NCBI RefSeq assembly: GCF_000013365.1
Contig: NC_007778.1
Coordinates: 124,001 to 188,000 of the forward strand
Length of the DNA stretch: 64,000 bases
Origin: Rhodopseudomonas palustris HaA2
GTDB taxonomy: Bacteria > Pseudomonadota > Alphaproteobacteria > Rhizobiales > Xanthobacteraceae
Direction: 5' to 3'
Of this stretch, positions 61,454 to 64,000 are shown piece by piece. The translations under genes and the position numbers were made by a program. Position 1 is the first letter of the stretch, and every line of letters starts with the position of its first letter. A model generated the notes under the pieces. It was not told where the DNA came from. It searched no databases and saw only the letters and a list, made by a program, of their open reading frames with translations.

Positions 61454-62520
61454 TGCGCCAGCGTGCCGCTGAGATTGGCCGGCCATTCGGCCTTCGGATC
61501 GAGCCGAATATAGGCCACGCCCGGCAGTCCGGTCTTGACGCGCTGGATGTACTTGCGCAGCAGCTCCTGGGGGATGTGCGCCTTGACCCGGAACATCAGC
61601 TTCTGCCGTTCCTCTTCGGTCTCCACCGTCTTCGGCGTGAACTGCGCGGTGTCGGCGACGAAGGTCGCCTTCGCCGGAATCACCACCTGCGGCAGCGCGT
61701 CGAGCACCAGACGCACATCGGCGCCGATCGCGATCTGCCCGGCCTGCGCGGTCGGCAGGAAGAAGGTCATGTAGACGTCGCTGAGATCGACCAGATTCAG
61801 CACGCGCCCGCCGGCGGCGATCACTTCGCCGGGCTGGGCGACGCGATATTGCACGCGGCCGTCGCGCGGCGATTTCAACGTGCTGTCGTTGATCTCGACA
61901 GTGATGCTGTCGATCGCGGCCTTGGCGGCGTCGACCGCCGCGCCGGCGTCGATCACTTGCGCTTTCGCCGAGCTGATCGCCGCCTCGCTGGCCGCGAGCT
62001 GCGCCTTGGCGGCGGCGACCGCGGCCTTCGCGCCCTGCTCGTTGGCGCGGTCGTCGTCCAGCACCTGCTGCGACACCGCGCTGGTCTTGATCAGCGCTTC
62101 GGCGCGCGCCAGCTTGCGCTCCAGCGCGTCGAGCTGGGCGTCGCGCTGCGCGATCACCGCGACAGCCGCCTCACGCTCGGCTTCGCGCTGCGTGACCAGG
62201 CTGGTCGCGGTCTCGATGCCGATGCTGGCCCGCCGCAACTGCGCCTCCGCCTGGCGGCGCTGCGCCTCGAGCTGATCCGTATCCATCCGCGCCAGCACCT
62301 GACCCGCGGTGACGAAATCGCCCTCGCGCACGAGAATGTCGCGGATGCGGCCGGCCGACTTCGTGGAAACGTCGATCTCGGTCGCCTCGATCCGGCCGTT
62401 GCCGCTGGCGATGCCGGGCGGCAACCCCTTGGCGCCGAACGTTCGCCACGCGAAGTAACCTCCACCCGCAACCGCCACCACGGCGACGATCACGACCCAA
62501 CGCATCCAGCTACTTGCCAT
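61450..62520 (-). CDS. HlyD-family periplasmic adaptor, YhiI-like
   Basis: The 356-residue adaptor has an N-terminal anchor ([18 protein letters not shown]), a lipoyl-like segment [39 protein letters not shown], and a long Ala/Glu/Lys coiled-coil hairpin (residues 85-200). The second lipoyl half is [28 protein letters not shown], and the tail is rich in beta-strand. It links the inner-membrane exporter to an outer-membrane channel encoded elsewhere. It is the first gene of the operon; an inverted repeat lies about 110 bases upstream. Confidence 0.92.
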   Translation of the reverse strand: MASSWMRWVVIVAVVAVAGGGYFAWRTFGAKGLPPGIASGNGRIEATEIDVSTKSAGRIRDILVREGDFVTAGQVLARMDTDQLEAQRRQAEAQLRRASIGIETATSLVTQREAEREAAVAVIAQRDAQLDALERKLARAEALIKTSAVSQQVLDDDRANEQGAKAAVAAAKAQLAASEAAISSAKAQVIDAGAAVDAAKAAIDSITVEINDSTLKSPRDGRVQYRVAQPGEVIAAGGRVLNLVDLSDVYMTFFLPTAQAGQIAIGADVRLVLDALPQVVIPAKATFVADTAQFTPKTVETEEERQKLMFRVKAHIPQELLRKYIQRVKTGLPGVAYIRLDPKAEWPANLSGTLAQ

Positions 62521-62919
62521 CGGCCACTTCTCCGGTTGACGCCGCTGCGCGGCGACACCACTCCAATAGTGCCTTCACGACTCGACTAACAGTCTCTTGG
62601 CAGTGACCGACTTTGAGAACCTTGACAGTGATCAACTACGGTTGACTAAACATTGAGGCAACTGTGTCCCTCGTGCATCAATCGCCACCTCGACGGTGGT
62701 ACGCCACGCGCTCTCGTCGACGCGATCGGCCTACACCCGATGCTGCGGTCGCGGTCCTGCGGTTCACAGGACTATCCGAATGAAGAAGCTGGTGACCGAT
62801 ATCACTGCCGCGATCGAAGGCGGAATCAAGGCGGCCGACCCTATGGTCGCCTCCCGTGTCACGATCGCACCGTAATGCCGATCGCCGAAGGGGCCGTCGC
62901 CGAGGCTCGACGAGCGCGC
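62521..62919. other. intergenic region of 399 bases with possible 31-codon frame
   Basis: It holds the promoter of the HlyD-led operon and the 3' end of a metallophosphoesterase gene. A 31-codon frame at 62780-62875 on the plus strand (MKKLVTDITAAIEGGIKAAD...) has reasonable composition but no strong ribosome-binding site and no recognised family. I leave it unannotated as a gene. Confidence 0.4.
62629..62648. promoter_or_regulatory. inverted repeat upstream of the HlyD/RbbA operon
   Basis: TCAAC (62632-62636) and GTTGA (62641-62645) flank TACG, and outer bases T and A at 62629 and 62648 extend the symmetry partly. The spacing suits a TetR-type dimer; such exporters are often under TetR control, but no TetR gene is adjacent here. 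Confidence 0.45.
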
Positions 62920-63744
62920 TCAGAACTCGGCGCGTTCGAGCGCAGCCTTGTCGTGCAGCGAGAACAGCGGTCCGTCGTACAGGAACGAGCGCTGATGGAT
63001 CACGATGCGGTCGCCCTCGACGCTGACATGCGCGTAGTCCGGCGCCTCATGCGAGCCGGGGATGTGGCCTTCGGTCACGAGATCGAACGCGACCTGATGC
63101 GCCAGCGCGCGCTGGATGTGGAACGGAATGCCGCGCCAGACACCCGCGATCGGCCGGTGCAGATGGCCCATGAACAGATAATCGGGCCGCCGCGTCCGCG
63201 CGATCACCTCCCATTCGGCTTCGGGATTGGCAAGCCGGATCGTATCCATGTAGCGCAGCCCGGTGTCGAACGGCGGGTGATGCTGGAACAGCAGCAACGG
63301 CCGGTCGGTCGGCGCCGAAGTCAGCGCGTGTTCGAGAAACGCCAGCCGGGCGTCGCACAACAGCCCCTCGTGATTGGGTGCGGCTTCGTTCAGCGTGTCG
63401 AGCGTCACAACAGTGGCGGCGTCGAACACCTGCATGGTCTGGACGAAGCCGTCGGCGTCGCGCGGCACGCCCGGGAAATAGCGCGCGAAGCCGTCGCGCT
63501 TGTCGTGATTGCCCATCAGCAGAATCGTCAGCGCACGCAGTTCGCCGAGGACTTCGGCCAACGCTTCATAAGCGGCGTCCTCGCCCCAATGCGCGAGATC
63601 GCCGGTGACGATCACGAAGGCGATCTCCGGGTGGTCGCGATTGATGCAGCCGATTGCGGCCCGCAGCCGCTCGGCGGGATCGAGCCCGTAGATGCGGCGG
63701 CCGCGGGCGACGAAATGAGTGTCGGTCAGAACGACGAATTTCAT
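62920..63744 (-). CDS. CpdA-like metallophosphoesterase
   Basis: The 274-residue protein has the full calcineurin-like motif series: TDTHFVARG (DxH), VTGDLAHWG (GDxxxxG), LLMGNHDKRDGF (GNHD), LFQHHPPFDTG and FMGHLHRPIAG (GHxH). These bind two metal ions. It is of the cyclic nucleotide/glycerophosphodiester phosphodiesterase type; the actual substrate is open. Its ATG overlaps the stop of a second metallophosphoesterase-like gene upstream by four bases. Confidence 0.92.
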   Translation of the reverse strand: MKFVVLTDTHFVARGRRIYGLDPAERLRAAIGCINRDHPEIAFVIVTGDLAHWGEDAAYEALAEVLGELRALTILLMGNHDKRDGFARYFPGVPRDADGFVQTMQVFDAATVVTLDTLNEAAPNHEGLLCDARLAFLEHALTSAPTDRPLLLFQHHPPFDTGLRYMDTIRLANPEAEWEVIARTRRPDYLFMGHLHRPIAGVWRGIPFHIQRALAHQVAFDLVTEGHIPGSHEAPDYAHVSVEGDRIVIHQRSFLYDGPLFSLHDKAALERAEF

Positions 63745-64000
63745 CGCACCATGGTCTCCCGGTCCCAGGCCGTGTATTCGGGCGAGCCTTCCACCCGGAT
63801 CGGGCCGTCGTAGCCGAACTCGACCATGTGGACCGTGACGTAGTCCGCACCGACGAAGCAGACGCCGTAGGATTGCGGCAGGTCGGAGGCGCTCAGCATC
63901 GCCGTTTCGGAGAACAGCGGAAACGATGCGTGATTGGTGCCGCGCAGCGACGAGGTCGGCACGCCGCCGATCGAACCGGCGAGCGGCAGGTGGCAGTGGC
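63741..64000 (-). CDS. second metallophosphoesterase-like protein, C-terminal part (runs off window)
   Basis: Only the last 86 codons are visible; the frame stays open to base 64000, so the true start lies outside. The visible part begins HCHLPLAGSIGGVPTSSLRGTN and ends YTAWDRETMVR. HCHLPLAG corresponds to GHLHRPIAG of the next gene, with the first Gly just beyond the window, and is followed by a matching G-x-P...RGTNH block. It is thus probably another calcineurin-like phosphoesterase with an extra C-terminal strand pair (FVGADYVTVHMVEFGYDG). The two genes overlap by four bases. Confidence 0.7.
   Translation of the reverse strand, partial: HCHLPLAGSIGGVPTSSLRGTNHASFPLFSETAMLSASDLPQSYGVCFVGADYVTVHMVEFGYDGPIRVEGSPEYTAWDRETMVR

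Noticed and set aside
62780-62875. 31-codon plus-strand frame starting MKKLVTDITAAIEGG
   Set aside because: No strong ribosome-binding site, family or context; could be a peptide, but I cannot support it.

Overview
The window is GC-rich, tightly packed alphaproteobacterial chromosome. Gene content and protein style (HmuP-type heme regulator, Liv-type importers, fused MrpAB antiporter, phasin, fused subunit I/III cytochrome oxidase, dispersed palindromic repeats) point to the Rhodopseudomonas/Bradyrhizobium group. That placement is an inference, not a search result. I see no rRNA, tRNA, CRISPR array, transposase, prophage or integron.

Layout. (1) 0-11.2 kb is mixed housekeeping: an SDR fragment, a TerB-like protein, a class III adenylate cyclase with a zinc ribbon, a cytochrome P450, a Tat-exported alpha/beta hydrolase, an MFS exporter, small secreted Cys-containing proteins, a phasin, a PepSY-type membrane protein and an orphan FlgC-like rod protein. 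(2) 11.2-14.4 kb is a TetR gene divergent from a solute-binding protein and a Rieske oxygenase, with a perfect 18-bp palindrome between them. (3) 14.4-28.9 kb is a catabolic region. A probable seven-gene operon (amidohydrolase, COG0523 metallochaperone GTPase, five-gene peptide/opine/nickel-type ABC importer) faces a MocR-type regulator. Beyond it lie a TauE-like exporter, an aldehyde dehydrogenase, a SnoaL-like protein and a PuuB-like FAD amine oxidase. (4) 29.0-36.4 kb is a LysR gene divergent from a complete Liv-type importer, followed by a protein that looks like two fused RidA domains and by an L-aspartate-dehydrogenase-like enzyme. (5) 36.7-42.6 kb is a six-gene Mrp/Mnh/Pha Na+(K+)/H+ antiporter operon with A and B fused. 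(6) 42.7-48.0 kb encodes a cytochrome oxidase of fused I/III type with subunit II, CtaG-like and HemJ/CopD-like proteins, split by an inverted DUF2231 gene. (7) 48.5-57.5 kb is a heme-acquisition locus: hutX, an IsdG-like monooxygenase, TonB receptor hmuR, a biliverdin-reductase-like SDR and radical-SAM hutW on one strand, and hmuP-hmuTUV on the other. (8) 57.6-62.5 kb is an HlyD / RbbA-like / ABC-2 export operon. (9) 62.9-64.0 kb holds two overlapping metallophosphoesterase genes, the second cut by the window edge.

How the parts work together. Region 7 takes up heme (HmuR, HmuTUV), buffers it (HutX) and appears able to open the ring both with oxygen (IsdG-like N6/W67/H77) and without it (HutW), which suits a facultative anaerobe. 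Two near-identical Irr-box-like sites lie in front of hmuR and of hutW/hmuP. Region 4 can be read as import, oxidative deamination and imine hydrolysis of an aspartate-like compound. Region 3 reads as import and stepwise breakdown of an amide or amine.

The strongest candidates for undescribed biology are the tandem-RidA/aspartate-dehydrogenase module, the oxidase whose D- and K-channel marker residues are replaced, and the amidohydrolase-metallochaperone-importer operon under a MocR regulator.
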